Below are positions 7,800-18,346 of a DNA stretch of 64,000 nt, piece by piece. The DNA comes from Planosporangium flavigriseum. Its GTDB lineage: Bacteria > Actinomycetota > Actinomycetes > Mycobacteriales > Micromonosporaceae. The stretch covers positions 186,001-250,000 of the forward strand of contig NZ_JAATVW010000006.1 of NCBI RefSeq assembly GCF_011947225.1, given 5' to 3'. Position 1 is the stretch's first letter. Each line of letters begins with the position of its first letter. The notes under the pieces are model-generated. The model saw only the letters and a program-made list of their open reading frames with translations. It was not told the origin of the DNA and made no database searches. The translations under genes and the position numbers were made by a program.

Positions 7800-9946
7800 C
7801 TACCACACAGAAGTCGCCACCCGCGGCCCAGCCGCCGTCTGCCGCCCCGAACCGGGTCCGGGCCGGCCTGCTCGATCCATGGCAACTGATCAGGTCCTTG
7901 CCGGACGCGCTGCGCAAGCTCAACCCGACCACGCTGTGGCGTAACCCGGTCATGTTCATCGTCGAGATCGGCTCGGTGTTCACCACCGTGCTGGCGATCG
8001 CCCATCCGACCGTCTTCGCCTGGACGATCGCGATCTGGCTGTGGCTGACCGTGGTGTTCGCCAACCTCGCCGAGGCGGTCGCCGAAGGGCGGGGCAAGGC
8101 GCAGGCGGAGACGCTGCGGCTGGCCAAGAAGGACACCATCGCCCGCCGGCTGCGCAACTGGACTCCCGGTGCCGCGCACCTCGACGAGGAGGCCGTGCCG
8201 GCGCCGGCGTTGCGCCTCGGCGATGTCGTGGTGGTGGAGGGCGGCGAGATCATCCCCGGTGACGGTGACGTGATCGAGGGGATCGCCAGCGTGGACGAGT
8301 CAGCGATCACGGGCGAGTCCGCGCCGGTGATCCGGGAGTCCGGTGGGGACCGGTCGGCGGTCACCGGCGGCACGAAGGTGCTGTCGGACCGGATCGTCGT
8401 ACGCATCACCCAGAAGCCGGGGGAGAGCTTCATCGATCGGATGATCGCCCTGGTCGAGGGCGCCAACCGGCAGAAGACCCCGAACGAGATCGCGCTGAAC
8501 ATCCTGCTGGCGGCCTTGACGATCATCTTCCTGCTCGCGGTCGCGACGCTCCAGCCGCTGGCCATCTTCGCGAAGGCACAGACCCCGGCCGCGCCGTCCA
8601 CCCAGGCGTTGACGCCGCACGGCGTGACCGGCATCGTGCTCGTCTCGTTGCTGGTCTGCCTCATCCCCACCACGATCGGCGCGCTGCTGTCGGCGATCGG
8701 CATCGCCGGCATGGATCGGCTCGTGCAGCGCAACGTGCTGGCCTTGTCCGGCCGGGCGGTCGAGGCCGCGGGCGATGTGAACACGCTGCTGCTGGACAAG
8801 ACCGGCACCATCACGCTGGGCAACCGGCAGGCCACGGAGTTCACGCCCGTGGACGGGGTGGACGAGAAGGTGCTGGCCGACGCGGCCCAGCTGTCCAGCC
8901 TCGCCGACGAGACACCGGAGGGGCGTTCGGTCGTCGTCCACGCCAAGGAGCGCTACGGACTGCGTGAACGGCAGATCCAGTGCGCCGACTGGGTGCCGTT
9001 CACCGCACAGACCCGGATGTCCGGCGTCGACCTCTGTGCTCCCGGCGACGTCCGGCAGATCCGCAAGGGCGCGTCGAGCGCGGTGCTGAAATGGGTACGT
9101 GACCACGGCGGGCACACCAGCGACCACGTCGCGACGGTCGTCGACGGCGTCAGCGCCAGCGGTGGGACACCACTGGTGGTGGCGGAGAAGCGGGCGGGTG
9201 AGCCGGCGAGAGCGCTCGGCGTCATCGATCTCAAGGACGTCGTCAAGGTCGGCATGCGGGAGCGATTCGACGCGATGCGGCGGTTGGGCATCCGCAGCGT
9301 GATGATCACCGGTGACAATCCGTTGACCGCCCGGGCGATCGCGGCCGAGGCGGGCGTGGACGACTACCTTGCCGAGGCCAAGCCCGAGGACAAGATGGAC
9401 CTGATCAAGAAGGAGCAGGAGGGCGGCAAGCTGGTCGCGATGACCGGCGACGGCACCAACGACGCCCCCGCGCTGGCGCAGGCCGACGTCGGGGTGGCCA
9501 TGAACACCGGCACGTCGGCGGCCAAGGAGGCCGGCAACATGGTCGACCTGGACTCCGACCCGACAAAGCTGATCGAGATCGTTCAGATCGGCAAGCAGTT
9601 GCTCATCACGCGGGGCGCGTTGACGACGTTCTCGATCGCCAATGACATCGCGAAGTACTTCGCGATCATTCCGGCGATGTTCGTCGCTGTCTACCCGGGC
9701 CTGGACCGGCTGAACATCATGCGGCTGCACAGCCCGGCCTCGGCGATCCTGTCCGCGGTCATCTTCAACGCGATCATCATCGTCGCGCTGATCCCGCTCG
9801 CGCTGCGCGGAGTGCGCTACGCCCCGGGGAGCGCGGCCGCGATGCTCCGGCGCAACCTGCTCGTCTACGGCGTCGGCGGCATCATCGCCCCGTTCGTCGG
9901 CATCAAGGTCATCGACCTGGTGGTCCAGTACCTGCCGGGGCTGTAG
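7796..9946 (+). CDS. kdpB: K+-transporting P-type ATPase subunit KdpB
   Basis: The catalytic ATPase of the Kdp pump, 716 residues. Visible P-type motifs are TGES in [10 protein letters not shown] (actuator domain), the phosphorylation site [21 protein letters not shown] and [21 protein letters not shown]. Membrane helices fall near residues 45-95, 240-290 and in the C-terminal 130 residues. The start ATG overlaps the kdpA stop. A further candidate GTG/ATG upstream would run within kdpA in another frame and is rejected. All catalytic motifs appear intact. Confidence 0.96.
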   Translation: MTTTQKSPPAAQPPSAAPNRVRAGLLDPWQLIRSLPDALRKLNPTTLWRNPVMFIVEIGSVFTTVLAIAHPTVFAWTIAIWLWLTVVFANLAEAVAEGRGKAQAETLRLAKKDTIARRLRNWTPGAAHLDEEAVPAPALRLGDVVVVEGGEIIPGDGDVIEGIASVDESAITGESAPVIRESGGDRSAVTGGTKVLSDRIVVRITQKPGESFIDRMIALVEGANRQKTPNEIALNILLAALTIIFLLAVATLQPLAIFAKAQTPAAPSTQALTPHGVTGIVLVSLLVCLIPTTIGALLSAIGIAGMDRLVQRNVLALSGRAVEAAGDVNTLLLDKTGTITLGNRQATEFTPVDGVDEKVLADAAQLSSLADETPEGRSVVVHAKERYGLRERQIQCADWVPFTAQTRMSGVDLCAPGDVRQIRKGASSAVLKWVRDHGGHTSDHVATVVDGVSASGGTPLVVAEKRAGEPARALGVIDLKDVVKVGMRERFDAMRRLGIRSVMITGDNPLTARAIAAEAGVDDYLAEAKPEDKMDLIKKEQEGGKLVAMTGDGTNDAPALAQADVGVAMNTGTSAAKEAGNMVDLDSDPTKLIEIVQIGKQLLITRGALTTFSIANDIAKYFAIIPAMFVAVYPGLDRLNIMRLHSPASAILSAVIFNAIIIVALIPLALRGVRYAPGSAAAMLRRNLLVYGVGGIIAPFVGIKVIDLVVQYLPGL

Positions 9947-9948
9947 CG

Positions 9949-10821
9949 ATGCGTCTTCCGTACTGGTTGTCGCAGCATCTCGCCGCGCTACGCGCGCTGC
10001 TCGTCCTCACCGTGCTGCTCGGCATCGGCTATCCGCTGGTCATGGTCGCCGTCGCGCAGCTTCCCGGGCTGAAGCACGCGGCCGACGGCTCGCCGGTCGT
10101 GGCCCCGAACGGCGCGGACGCCGGCAGCCGGCTCATCGGCCAGCCCTTCGCCGACGCCCACGGCCAGCCGCTCGGGCAGTACTTCCAGTCGCGCCCGTCG
10201 GCGGCCGGCAGCGGCAACGGCTACGACCCGACCGCCAGCGGCGGGTCGAACCTGGGGCCGAACAGCGTCGTCGACCCCGGCCCGGACAAGCCCAGCCTGC
10301 TGACCCTGGTCTGCGCCCGCAGTCGGAGCGTCGGCGAACTGGAGGGCGTGGACGGGCGGCGCCCGTACTGCACCCCGGAGGGGGTCGGCGCCGTCCTCGC
10401 GGTCTTCCACCGGAACGGGATCACCGGCCCGGTCACCCGCGCGGTCAGCCTCAACCAGCGCTGCCCCGTACCGCCGTTCGTCGCGACGTACCAGGGCGTG
10501 CCCGTCGAGTGCGCCAAGGCGGAAGAGGACTACTCCCGCGGCATCGTGACGCCGGTGCGCGGCGACGCCCCGGCCAACCCCGCGGTACCCGCCGACGCGG
10601 TCACCGCCAGCGCCAGCGGACTCGATCCCGACATCAGCCCCGCGTACGCTCGATTGCAGGCAAACCGGGTGGCGAAGGCGCGCGGAACTACCGTTGACAC
10701 TGTGCTGCAACTGGTCGACCGGCACACCACCGGGCGCGCCCTCGGCTTCCTCGGCGAACCGGCCGTCAACGTCCTCGAACTCAACGTGGACCTCGACCGG
10801 AAATACCCCTACCGCCGTTAG
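9949..10821 (+). CDS. kdpC: K+-transporting ATPase subunit KdpC with Cys-rich insertion
   Basis: KdpC is a single-span subunit with an extracytoplasmic domain that supports ATP binding and assembly of the pump. This copy is 290 residues against about 190-200 in enteric proteins. The first part ([12 protein letters not shown] helix, [20 protein letters not shown]) and the last part ([37 protein letters not shown]) are canonical. Between them, about residues 105-195 form an insertion with four Cys ([25 protein letters not shown]), which could form disulfides outside the cell. I believe similar insertions occur in other actinobacterial KdpC proteins. It lies 2 nt after kdpB. Confidence 0.93.
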   Translation: MRLPYWLSQHLAALRALLVLTVLLGIGYPLVMVAVAQLPGLKHAADGSPVVAPNGADAGSRLIGQPFADAHGQPLGQYFQSRPSAAGSGNGYDPTASGGSNLGPNSVVDPGPDKPSLLTLVCARSRSVGELEGVDGRRPYCTPEGVGAVLAVFHRNGITGPVTRAVSLNQRCPVPPFVATYQGVPVECAKAEEDYSRGIVTPVRGDAPANPAVPADAVTASASGLDPDISPAYARLQANRVAKARGTTVDTVLQLVDRHTTGRALGFLGEPAVNVLELNVDLDRKYPYRR

Positions 10822-10832
10822 GGGAGGACGGG

Positions 10833-13472
10833 ATGGCGCGCGGACAGCTTCGCGTCTACCTCGGGGCTGCGCCCGGCGTGGGCAAGACGTACAAGATGCT
10901 GGAAGAGGGGCGGCGCCGCCATGACCGCGGCACCGACGTCGTCATCGGGTTCGTCGAGACGTACGGCCGGCGGGTGGTCGAAACGCTCCTCCGCAACGGT
11001 TTGGAGGTCGTGCCGCGTAAGGAGATGGCCTACCGCGGCGCCACTTTCACCGAGATGGACCTCGACGCCGTCCTCGCCCGCAGCCCGCAGGTCGCCCTGA
11101 TCGACGAGTTGGCCCACACGAACGTCCCCGGCAGCGGTAACGCCAAGCGGTGGCAGGACATCGAGCAGTTGCTCGAGGCCGGCATCACGGTCGTCACCAC
11201 CCTGAACATCCAGCACCTGGACTCGCTCAACGACGTCATCCAGGAGATCACCGGCGTGGTGCAGCGCGAGACCGTGCCGGACGAGGTCGTGCGCCGCGCC
11301 GAGCAGATCGAACTGGTCGATATGACCCCGGAGGCGCTGCGACGGCGGATGGTGCACGGCAACATCTACCAGCCGGACAAGATCGACGCGGCGCTGGGCA
11401 ACTACTTCCGGGTCGGCAACCTCACCGCCCTGCGCGAACTGGCGCTGCTGTGGCTGGCGAACAAGGTCGACGACCAGTTGGACCGCTACCGCGCCGGCCA
11501 TCACATCGACCAGACCTGGGAGACCTGCGAACGGGTCGTCGTTGCGCTGACCGGAGGCTCCGAGGGCGACACGGTGGTCCGGCGGGCCGGGCGGATCGCC
11601 GCGCGTACCAAAGGGGCCGAACTGCGGGCCGTGCACGTCGCGCGTAGCGACGGGCTGGCCGGTGCCGACCCGGCGCACCTGGCTCGCCAGCGGGTGCTGG
11701 TCGAGAGCCTCGGCGGGACCTACCACCAGGTCGTCGGCAGCGATGTCCCGGCCGCGCTGCTGGAGTTCGCCCGCGGGGTCAACGCCACCCAACTCGTCCT
11801 CGGTACGAGTCGCCGCGGCCGGCTCGCGCAGATCTTCTCGCCGGGCGTCGGCGTCACCACCGCTGCCGAATCCGGCCACATCGACGTGCACCTGGTCAGC
11901 CACGAGGAGGCGAAGCGCGGCCGGCAGCCGGTGCGGATCACCGCCGGGCTGACCCGCGGTCGCCAGCTCGCCGGGCTGGCCCTCGCGGTGGTGGGGCTGC
12001 CGCTGCTGACCCTGCTGCTGGATCGGGTGCGCGCCGACCTGTCGATGGCCGGTGAGATCCTGTCCTACCTGCTCGCTGTCTTGGCGGTCGGGCTCGTCGG
12101 AGGCATCCTCCCGTCCCTGTTCGCGGCCGCGCTGGGTGCCCTTCTGGTCGACTGGTACTTCATCCCACCGCTGCACCAGTTGGCCATCGCCCGACTCGGG
12201 GACCGGTTGGGATTGTTCATCTTCCTGCTGGCCGCGGTCGCGGTCAGCACCGTCGTCCAGTTGGCGGCGCGGCGGACGGGGGAGGCGGCCCACGCCCGGG
12301 CCCAGGCCGAGACGCTGACCACGGTCGCGGGCAGCGTCCTGCGCGGCGAGCGCCCGTTGCCGGCCCTGCTCGAACAGGTCGGTGAGACCTTTTCACTGGC
12401 CAGCGTCACGCTGCTGGAGCTGACCCCGGACGCGCCGCACGGTCCGGAGCAACGCCACGACCCCGCGGCCTGGCGGATCGCCGCGTACGTCGGCGGGCCG
12501 CCGGCTGCCACCCCCAGTGAGGGTGACACGGACGTGCCGATCATCGGCGGCCTCTCGCTCGTCCTGCGTGGGCGCCCGCTCGACGCCGCAGACCGGCGCG
12601 TCGTGGAGGCGTTCGCCGCGCAGGCGGCGCTCGCGCTGCGGCAGGAGCGGCTGGCCGAGCAGGCAGGCGCGGCCACCGTGCTGTCGGAGGTGGACCGCAT
12701 GCGCAGCGCGCTGCTCGGCGCGGTCAGCCGTGATCTGCGGACCCCGCTGTCGGCGGTGAAGGACGCCGTCGCGAGTCTGCGCAGCCACGAGGTGGCCGCC
12801 GACGACGAGGACCGGGCCGTACTGCTGACCACCGCCGACGTATCTATCGACCGTCTCGGCCGGATGGTCGAGAACCTGCTCGACATGAGCCGGTTGCAGG
12901 CCGGAGCGCTCGCGATGCGCCTGCAGCTGGTCAGCGTCGACGAGACGCTGCCGCGCGCGGTCCAGGCCCTTGGGGAGGCGGGGCGCAGCGTCGGTCTCGA
13001 GGTTCCCGACGACGTACCCGAGCTGTACGCCGACCCTGCCCTGCTGGAGCGAGTCCTGGTCAACCTGATCGCCAACGCCGTACGGTTCAGCCCCGCCGGG
13101 CGGCCGCCGACCGTCTCCGTCAGCGAGCACGGTGGCCAGGTCGAGGTACGGGTGATCGACCACGGCCCCGGCATCCTGATCGCCGACAGGGAGAAGGTCT
13201 TCCTGCCCTTCCAGCAGTGGGACGGTGGCGAGCACGAGACCGGCGCCGGGCTCGGCCTGGCGCTGTCGCGGGGCTTCACCCAGGCGATGGGCGGCGATCT
13301 CACCCCCGAGACCACTGCCGGGGGAGGCTTGACGATGACGCTCAGCCTGCCCGCTGCCGACTTGGACGCGGTGGGCAAGCCACCGCCCGATATCGACGTC
13401 CAGCGGGCCGACCCGGCCATCCTCGACCGGATCGACAGTTGGACGGTGCGCGATGAGGGTAGCGGGCCATGA
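10833..13472 (+). CDS. kdpD: KdpD homologue with Arg in place of the phospho-acceptor His
   Basis: An 879-residue KdpD-type sensor in the kdp operon. It has the N-terminal KdpD domain with Walker [10 protein letters not shown] (residues 11-19) and [13 protein letters not shown], a universal-stress-like domain (about 232-360), a DUF4118 four-helix membrane region (about 370-480), a GAF-like linker, a HisKA region and an HATPase domain. The N-box ([13 protein letters not shown]) and G-boxes ([20 protein letters not shown]) are intact. The H-box reads [11 protein letters not shown]: residue 633, encoded by CGT at 12729-12731, is Arg where the paralogue at 15756 has His. Autophosphorylation therefore looks impossible, and it may act as a pseudokinase or scaffold. 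No response regulator gene directly follows. Confidence 0.93.
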   Translation: MARGQLRVYLGAAPGVGKTYKMLEEGRRRHDRGTDVVIGFVETYGRRVVETLLRNGLEVVPRKEMAYRGATFTEMDLDAVLARSPQVALIDELAHTNVPGSGNAKRWQDIEQLLEAGITVVTTLNIQHLDSLNDVIQEITGVVQRETVPDEVVRRAEQIELVDMTPEALRRRMVHGNIYQPDKIDAALGNYFRVGNLTALRELALLWLANKVDDQLDRYRAGHHIDQTWETCERVVVALTGGSEGDTVVRRAGRIAARTKGAELRAVHVARSDGLAGADPAHLARQRVLVESLGGTYHQVVGSDVPAALLEFARGVNATQLVLGTSRRGRLAQIFSPGVGVTTAAESGHIDVHLVSHEEAKRGRQPVRITAGLTRGRQLAGLALAVVGLPLLTLLLDRVRADLSMAGEILSYLLAVLAVGLVGGILPSLFAAALGALLVDWYFIPPLHQLAIARLGDRLGLFIFLLAAVAVSTVVQLAARRTGEAAHARAQAETLTTVAGSVLRGERPLPALLEQVGETFSLASVTLLELTPDAPHGPEQRHDPAAWRIAAYVGGPPAATPSEGDTDVPIIGGLSLVLRGRPLDAADRRVVEAFAAQAALALRQERLAEQAGAATVLSEVDRMRSALLGAVSRDLRTPLSAVKDAVASLRSHEVAADDEDRAVLLTTADVSIDRLGRMVENLLDMSRLQAGALAMRLQLVSVDETLPRAVQALGEAGRSVGLEVPDDVPELYADPALLERVLVNLIANAVRFSPAGRPPTVSVSEHGGQVEVRVIDHGPGILIADREKVFLPFQQWDGGEHETGAGLGLALSRGFTQAMGGDLTPETTAGGGLTMTLSLPAADLDAVGKPPPDIDVQRADPAILDRIDSWTVRDEGSGP

Positions 13473-13497
13473 GCGCCCCCGAGGATCGGACCGAGCG

Positions 13498-15447
13498 ATG
13501 AGCCAGGTGGTAGTCGACGCCGTACCGGTCGAACGCCGGCCAGGGCTGAGGGGGTGGCTGCTCGACGATCTCCAGCAGGACCACGCACCCGTGCCGGGCC
13601 CGCACATCAGGCCGGGGAGGGTCGTGGGTCGGCCGTGGTGGCAGGTGATGTGCCTGACCGGCCTGGACTACTTCTCCACGCTCGGCTACCAGCCGGGCAT
13701 CGCGGTCCTCGCCGCCGGCGCGGTGGCGCCGATCGCCACCGTACTGCTCGTCGCGCTGACCCTGTTCGGCGCGCTGCCGGTGTACCGGTGGGTGGCCCGG
13801 GAGAGCCCGCACGGCCAGGGCTCGATCGCGATGCTGGAACGCATCCTGCCGAAATGGCACGGCAAGCTGTTCGTCCTCGTGCTGCTGGGCTTCGCGGCCA
13901 CCGACTTCATCATCACGATCACCCTGTCGGCGGCCGATGCGACCGCCCACGTGCTGGAGAACCCGTACGCGCCGGCTGCGCTGCACGGCCATCAGATGGG
14001 CGTGACGCTGGTCCTGCTCGCGCTGCTGGGCGCGGTGTTCCTGAAGGGGTTCCGGGAAGCGATCACCATCGCGGTTGTCCTCGTCGGGGTGTATCTGACG
14101 CTCAACGCCGTCGTGGTCGGCGCCGCGCTGACCCACATCGCCAGCACCCCGCACGTGGTGGCGGACTGGCGTCACACGCTGTTGACGCAGTACCCCAGCC
14201 CGCTGGCCATGGCGGCGGTGGCGCTGCTGGTGTTCCCGAGGCTGGCGCTGGGCCTGTCCGGGTTCGAGACCGGGGTGGCGGTCATGCCCCTGATCCGCGC
14301 CCGCCCTGGCGAGATCGAAGACCGGATCCGGGGCGCGCACCGGTTGCTGACCACGGCAGCGCTGATCATGAGCGGCTTCCTGATCGCCAGCAGCATCGCG
14401 ACGACGCTGCTGATTCCGCGGCATGAGTTCAATCCGGGTGGCCGGGCCTACGGCCGGGCGCTGGCGTACCTTGCGCACGAGTACCTGGGCAGCATCTTCG
14501 GCACCGTCTATGACGTCAGCACCGTGCTGATCCTGTGGTTCGCCGGCGCCTCGGCCATGGCCGGGCTGCTCAACCTGATACCCCGGTACCTGCCCCGCTA
14601 CGGCATGGCGCCGGAGTGGACCCGCGCGCTGCGGCCGCTGGTGCTGGTCCTGACGACCATCGCGTTCCTGGTGACGTATGTGTTCCGGGCGGACGTGAAC
14701 GCGCAGGGCGGCGCGTACGCGACGGGTGTCCTCGTGCTGATCACGTCCGCGGCCGTCGCGGTGACCCTGTCGGTCCGCCGTCGCCGGCACCACCGGCTGA
14801 CCGTCGCGTTCGGCCTCGTGACCCTCATCTTCGTGTACACCACGATCGCCAACATCATCGAGCGCCCGGACGGTGTGAAGATCGCCTCGCTGTTCATCGC
14901 CGGCATCATCACGTTCTCGGTGCTGTCGCGGATCCTGCGCGCCACCGAACTGCGCGCCACCGGCGTGGAGATGGACGACCTTGCCCGGCAGTTCATCGAG
15001 GACGCGGCGGCGTACGGAGAGATCCACCTCATCGCCAACGAGCCGGACGCCCGGGACGAGGCGGAGTACCGGGAAAAGGAGGCTGAGGAGCGGCGCGACC
15101 ACCACATCCCCGAAGAGGCTCCGGTGCTGTTCGTCGAGGTCCAGGTCACCGACCCGTCCGAGTTCGAAGCGCCCCTGCGGGTACGGGGGGAGGAGCGGTA
15201 CGGGTACCGGATCCTGCGGGTCGAAGGTACGTCCATCGCCAACGCGATCGCGGCGCTGATGCTGGCCGTCCGCGACATGACCGGCAAGACCCCGCACATC
15301 TACTTCAACTGGACCGAGGGCAACCCCCTGGTCTTCCTGCTGCGCTACCTGCTCTTCGGTGCGGGCGAGATCGCCCCGCTCACCAGGGAGATCCTGCGGG
15401 AGGCCGAGCCCGACTACCGGCGCCGGCCGATGGTGCACGTCGGGTAG
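13498..15447 (+). CDS. APC-superfamily permease, possibly a K+ importer
   Basis: A 649-residue membrane protein with about 12 helices ([58 protein letters not shown]) and a cytosolic C-terminal part of about 150 residues ([40 protein letters not shown]). This layout fits APC-type transporters of the KimA/amino-acid permease group. Its place between two kdpD genes suggests potassium rather than an amino acid as substrate, but that is inference. The ATG at 13498 is preferred; an in-frame ATG at 13453 would overlap the upstream kdpD by 20 nt. Confidence 0.8.
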   Translation: MSQVVVDAVPVERRPGLRGWLLDDLQQDHAPVPGPHIRPGRVVGRPWWQVMCLTGLDYFSTLGYQPGIAVLAAGAVAPIATVLLVALTLFGALPVYRWVARESPHGQGSIAMLERILPKWHGKLFVLVLLGFAATDFIITITLSAADATAHVLENPYAPAALHGHQMGVTLVLLALLGAVFLKGFREAITIAVVLVGVYLTLNAVVVGAALTHIASTPHVVADWRHTLLTQYPSPLAMAAVALLVFPRLALGLSGFETGVAVMPLIRARPGEIEDRIRGAHRLLTTAALIMSGFLIASSIATTLLIPRHEFNPGGRAYGRALAYLAHEYLGSIFGTVYDVSTVLILWFAGASAMAGLLNLIPRYLPRYGMAPEWTRALRPLVLVLTTIAFLVTYVFRADVNAQGGAYATGVLVLITSAAVAVTLSVRRRRHHRLTVAFGLVTLIFVYTTIANIIERPDGVKIASLFIAGIITFSVLSRILRATELRATGVEMDDLARQFIEDAAAYGEIHLIANEPDARDEAEYREKEAEERRDHHIPEEAPVLFVEVQVTDPSEFEAPLRVRGEERYGYRILRVEGTSIANAIAALMLAVRDMTGKTPHIYFNWTEGNPLVFLLRYLLFGAGEIAPLTREILREAEPDYRRRPMVHVG

Positions 15448-15544
15448 CGGGCGTCATCCCACGTGCACCAGTGGGCGCCGTAGGCGGCCGCCGATGTCGA
15501 CCACCGCCAGCCGGGTGGCTGTGTGAGGTGGCTGACGTCAGCCG

Positions 15545-15561
15545 TTAAGAATGCGTCAAGA
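15545..15561 (+). promoter_or_regulatory. Candidate KdpE box (direct repeat)
   Basis: TTAAGA and TCAAGA start 11 bp apart, and the core GCGTCAAGA (15553-15561) is identical to the one upstream of the kdp structural operon at 5794-5802. Shared motif, shared spacing and placement before two Kdp transcription units suggest a common regulator, probably KdpE (inference). Confidence 0.4.
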
Positions 15562-15643
15562 TAGCGCCAGCGGTCGCCGAGACGTTGTAGAGAAGGCCTG
15601 GTCGAGGCCTGCGACGGGCACCTCGCGCGGGCAATCCGTGGGT

Positions 15644-15673
15644 CCTTTTAACGCCTTTTAACGCCTTTTCACG
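15644..15673 (+). repeat. 10-bp tandem repeat, three copies, noncoding
   Basis: The unit ccttttaacg occurs at 15644, 15654 and 15664, the third with one change (ccttttcacg). The exact 10-bp period places each T-run on the same DNA face. It may be a regulator site or simply another of the window's short duplications. Confidence 0.85.
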
Positions 15674-15755
15674 GCCTTGACCGCCGGAGGGGTGCCAATC
15701 CCCGCTGCGAGTTGATCGGTAGCTGACCGGGTAGCCCCGAGGAGAGGAGGCATCG

Positions 15756-18314
15756 GTGGCGACGCGGGGACAACTGCGCGTGTACCTCGGGGCTGCCCCT
15801 GGGGTGGGCAAAACGTACCGGATGCTGGAGGAGGGCCGCCGGCGGCGCGACCGGGGTACCGACGTGTTGGTCGGCTTCGCCGAGTGCCATGGCCGGCGCT
15901 TGACCGAAGCCCTCCTGGCAGGTCTGGAGGTCGTGCCGCGTAAGCAGATGAGCTATCGCGGCGCCTCGTTCACCGAGATGGATCTGGCCGCGGTCCTGGC
16001 CCGCCGCCCCCGGGTGGCGCTGGTGGACGAGCTGGCCCACACCAACGTGCCCGGCAGCGGCAACGTCAAGCGCTGGCAGGACATCGAGCAGCTGCTCGAC
16101 GCCGGCATCGACGTGATTACCACGGTCAACATCCAGCACCTGGAGTCCCTCAACGACGTCGTCGAGAAGGTCACCGGCGTGATCCAGCGCGAGACCGTAC
16201 CCGACGAGATCGTGCGGCGGGCCGAGCAGATCGAGCTGGTCGACATGGCCCCCGAGGCGCTCCGCAAACGGATGGAGCACGGCAACGTCTATCCGCCGGA
16301 GAAGATCGATGCTGCGCTGGGCAACTACTTCCGGCTGGGTAACCTCACGGCACTGCGCGAACTGGCGCTGTTCTGGGTCGCCGGCAAGGTCGACGAGCAG
16401 CTCGACCGCTACCGCGCCGACCACCACATCACCACGACCTGGGAGACGCGTGAACGGGTCGTGGTCGCGCTGACCGGGGGCCCCGAGGGCGAGACGCTGA
16501 TCCGGCGGGCCGGACGCATCGCCGCCCGTACGAAGGGGGCCGACCTGATGGCGGTGCACGTGGCGCGCAGCGACGGCCTCGCCGGCGGCGACCCCGCGAT
16601 CCTGGCCCGCCAGCGGGTCCTGGTCGAGAGCCTGGGCGGCACCTATCACCAGGTCGTCGGCACCAACGTCCCCACCGCGCTGCTGGAGTTCGCCCGCGGG
16701 GTCAACGCCACCCAGCTCGTCCTCGGCGCGAGCCGACGCGGCCGGCTCGCGCAGATCTTCGCGCCCGGGGTCGGGGTCACCACCACGGCCGAGTCGGGCT
16801 CGATCGACGTACACCTCGTCACCCACGAGGAGGTCAATCGTGGCCGGCGGCGGGTGAGCCCCGCCCGAGGGTTACCGGCGGCGCGCCGACTGGCCGGGTT
16901 GGTGTCAGCGGCGGTCGGACTGCCGCTGCTGACCGTGGCGTTGACGCAGGCCCGGGAACACTTCTCGCTGCCCAACAACATCCTGCTGTACCTGGTCGCG
17001 GTGGTCGGCGTGGCGCTGGTCGGCGGGCTGTACCCGGCGCTGTTCGCGGCGGTCGCCGGCTTCCTCCTACTCAACTGGTACTTCACTCCGCCCATCCACC
17101 AGTTGACCGTCGCCGAGGGCGAGAACATCCTCGCGTTGGGCGTCTTCCTGCTGGTCGCTGTGGCGGTCAGCGCGGTGGTGGATCTGGCCGCCAGGCGTAC
17201 CGGCGAGGCGGCGCGGGCGCGCGCCGAGGCCGAGACGCTGTCCACCCTCGCCGGCAGCGTGCTGCGCGGAGAGCGCCCTCTGCCGGCCCTCCTCGAACAG
17301 GTCCGCGAGACGTTCGGCCTCGCAGCCGTGACCCTCCTGGAGCGCAGACCCGATGTCGCGCCCGGTGCCGAACGTCGCCGCTCCCCGCATGCCTGGCGCA
17401 TCGCCGCCTCGGTAGGGGGAACGCCCAGTACCGCCCCGTCCGACGGCGACGTCGCGGTGTCCATCGGCGACGACCTGACGCTCGTCCTGCGCGGGCGGCC
17501 GCTGCACGCGGCCGACCAGCGGGTGGTCGAGGCGTTCGCCGCCCAGGCCGCGGTCGCGCTGCGCCAGGAGCGGCTGACCGAGCAGGCCGCCGCCGTCGGT
17601 TCCCTCGCCGAGGTGGACCGGATGCGGACGGCCCTGCTCAGCGCGGTCAGCCACGACCTGCGTACCCCGCTCGCGTCCGCCACCGCCGCGGTCACCAGCC
17701 TGCGCAGCCCCGATGTCGCGTTCAGCGCCGCCGACCGGGACGAACTGCTCGCGACCGCCGAGGAGTCCATGCAGCGGCTGGCGCGACTGGTGGAGAACGT
17801 GCTCGACATGAGCCGGCTGCAGGCCGGTGCGCTGGTAATGCACCTGCACCTCATCAGCGTCGCCGAGGTGATCCCCCGGGCGATCGACGATCTGGGCGAG
17901 GCCGCCCGCGACGTACGCGTGCAGGTCGCCGAGGAGGTGTCCGAGGTGTACGTCGACCCGGCCCTGCTCGAACGGGTCCTGGTCAACCTGATCTCGAACG
18001 CGCTGCGCTACAGCCCGGCCGGCCGGCCCCCGCTGATCACGGTCAGCGAGCACGGCGGCCAGGTGGAGGCGCGCATCATCGACCACGGTCCCGGCCTTCC
18101 GGTGACCGAGCGGGAAAGGGTCTTCCTGCCCTTCCAACGCCTGGGCGACCGGGACAACGGGACCGGAGTGGGTCTCGGCCTCGCCCTGTCCCGGGGGCTC
18201 GCCGAAGCCATGGGCGGCAGCCTCCTGCCGGAGACCACCCCCGGCGGTGGCCTGACCATGACGCTGAGCCTGCGCGCTCATCGGGCCGCCTGCCTGGACG
18301 GAGCCCGCCGGTGA
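15756..18314 (+). CDS. kdpD: Sensor histidine kinase KdpD (second copy, intact)
   Basis: An 852-residue KdpD, clearly a paralogue of the protein at 10833, with the same domain order: KdpD N-terminal domain with GAAPGVGKT, universal-stress-like domain, DUF4118 membrane helices around residues 380-480, linker, HisKA and HATPase. Here the H-box is intact (AVSHDLRTPLA, His633), as are the N-box [13 protein letters not shown] and the G2 box [12 protein letters not shown]. It should be the working potassium/turgor sensor that phosphorylates KdpE. The GTG start at 15756 has GGAGAGGAGG upstream. Its stop overlaps the next reading frame (GTGA). Confidence 0.95.
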   Translation: MATRGQLRVYLGAAPGVGKTYRMLEEGRRRRDRGTDVLVGFAECHGRRLTEALLAGLEVVPRKQMSYRGASFTEMDLAAVLARRPRVALVDELAHTNVPGSGNVKRWQDIEQLLDAGIDVITTVNIQHLESLNDVVEKVTGVIQRETVPDEIVRRAEQIELVDMAPEALRKRMEHGNVYPPEKIDAALGNYFRLGNLTALRELALFWVAGKVDEQLDRYRADHHITTTWETRERVVVALTGGPEGETLIRRAGRIAARTKGADLMAVHVARSDGLAGGDPAILARQRVLVESLGGTYHQVVGTNVPTALLEFARGVNATQLVLGASRRGRLAQIFAPGVGVTTTAESGSIDVHLVTHEEVNRGRRRVSPARGLPAARRLAGLVSAAVGLPLLTVALTQAREHFSLPNNILLYLVAVVGVALVGGLYPALFAAVAGFLLLNWYFTPPIHQLTVAEGENILALGVFLLVAVAVSAVVDLAARRTGEAARARAEAETLSTLAGSVLRGERPLPALLEQVRETFGLAAVTLLERRPDVAPGAERRRSPHAWRIAASVGGTPSTAPSDGDVAVSIGDDLTLVLRGRPLHAADQRVVEAFAAQAAVALRQERLTEQAAAVGSLAEVDRMRTALLSAVSHDLRTPLASATAAVTSLRSPDVAFSAADRDELLATAEESMQRLARLVENVLDMSRLQAGALVMHLHLISVAEVIPRAIDDLGEAARDVRVQVAEEVSEVYVDPALLERVLVNLISNALRYSPAGRPPLITVSEHGGQVEARIIDHGPGLPVTERERVFLPFQRLGDRDNGTGVGLGLALSRGLAEAMGGSLLPETTPGGGLTMTLSLRAHRAACLDGARR

Positions 18315-18346
18315 GCCGCATCCTCGTCGTCGACGACGTACCGGTT
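18311..18346 (+). pseudogene. Relic 5' end of a deleted response-regulator gene
   Basis: The GTG at 18311 overlaps the stop of the upstream kdpD exactly where a kdpE gene would normally start, and the first codons give SRILVVDDVP, close to MTRILLVDDD of the real kdpE at 19438. After about 12 codons the similarity stops. The likely history is that a kdpE directly following this kdpD was deleted, leaving its first codons joined in frame to the next sensor gene. Confidence 0.55.

Larger units (their letters stand above)
15448..15755 (+). other. Intergenic region upstream of the second kdpD
   Basis: A 308-base region without a convincing ORF. It holds a candidate KdpE-type direct repeat (15545-15561), a 10-bp repeat in three copies (15644-15673) and, at about 15740-15750, a GGAGAGGAGG ribosome-binding site for the GTG at 15756. 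It likely contains the promoter of the kdpD2-sensor-kdpE unit. Confidence 0.5.

Noticed and set aside
10818-12293. Long open frame on the minus strand opposite kdpD
   Set aside because: It is the usual long shadow frame of high-GC genes; its sequence has no conserved motif, while the plus strand encodes a full KdpD.
13342-15438. 698-codon minus-strand frame opposite the APC permease
   Set aside because: Composition is dominated by Arg, His, Gln and Gly as expected for an antisense frame; the plus-strand permease is clearly real.
15644-15673. CRISPR-like array
   Set aside because: Units are 10 bp and directly adjacent without spacers, so it is a simple tandem repeat.
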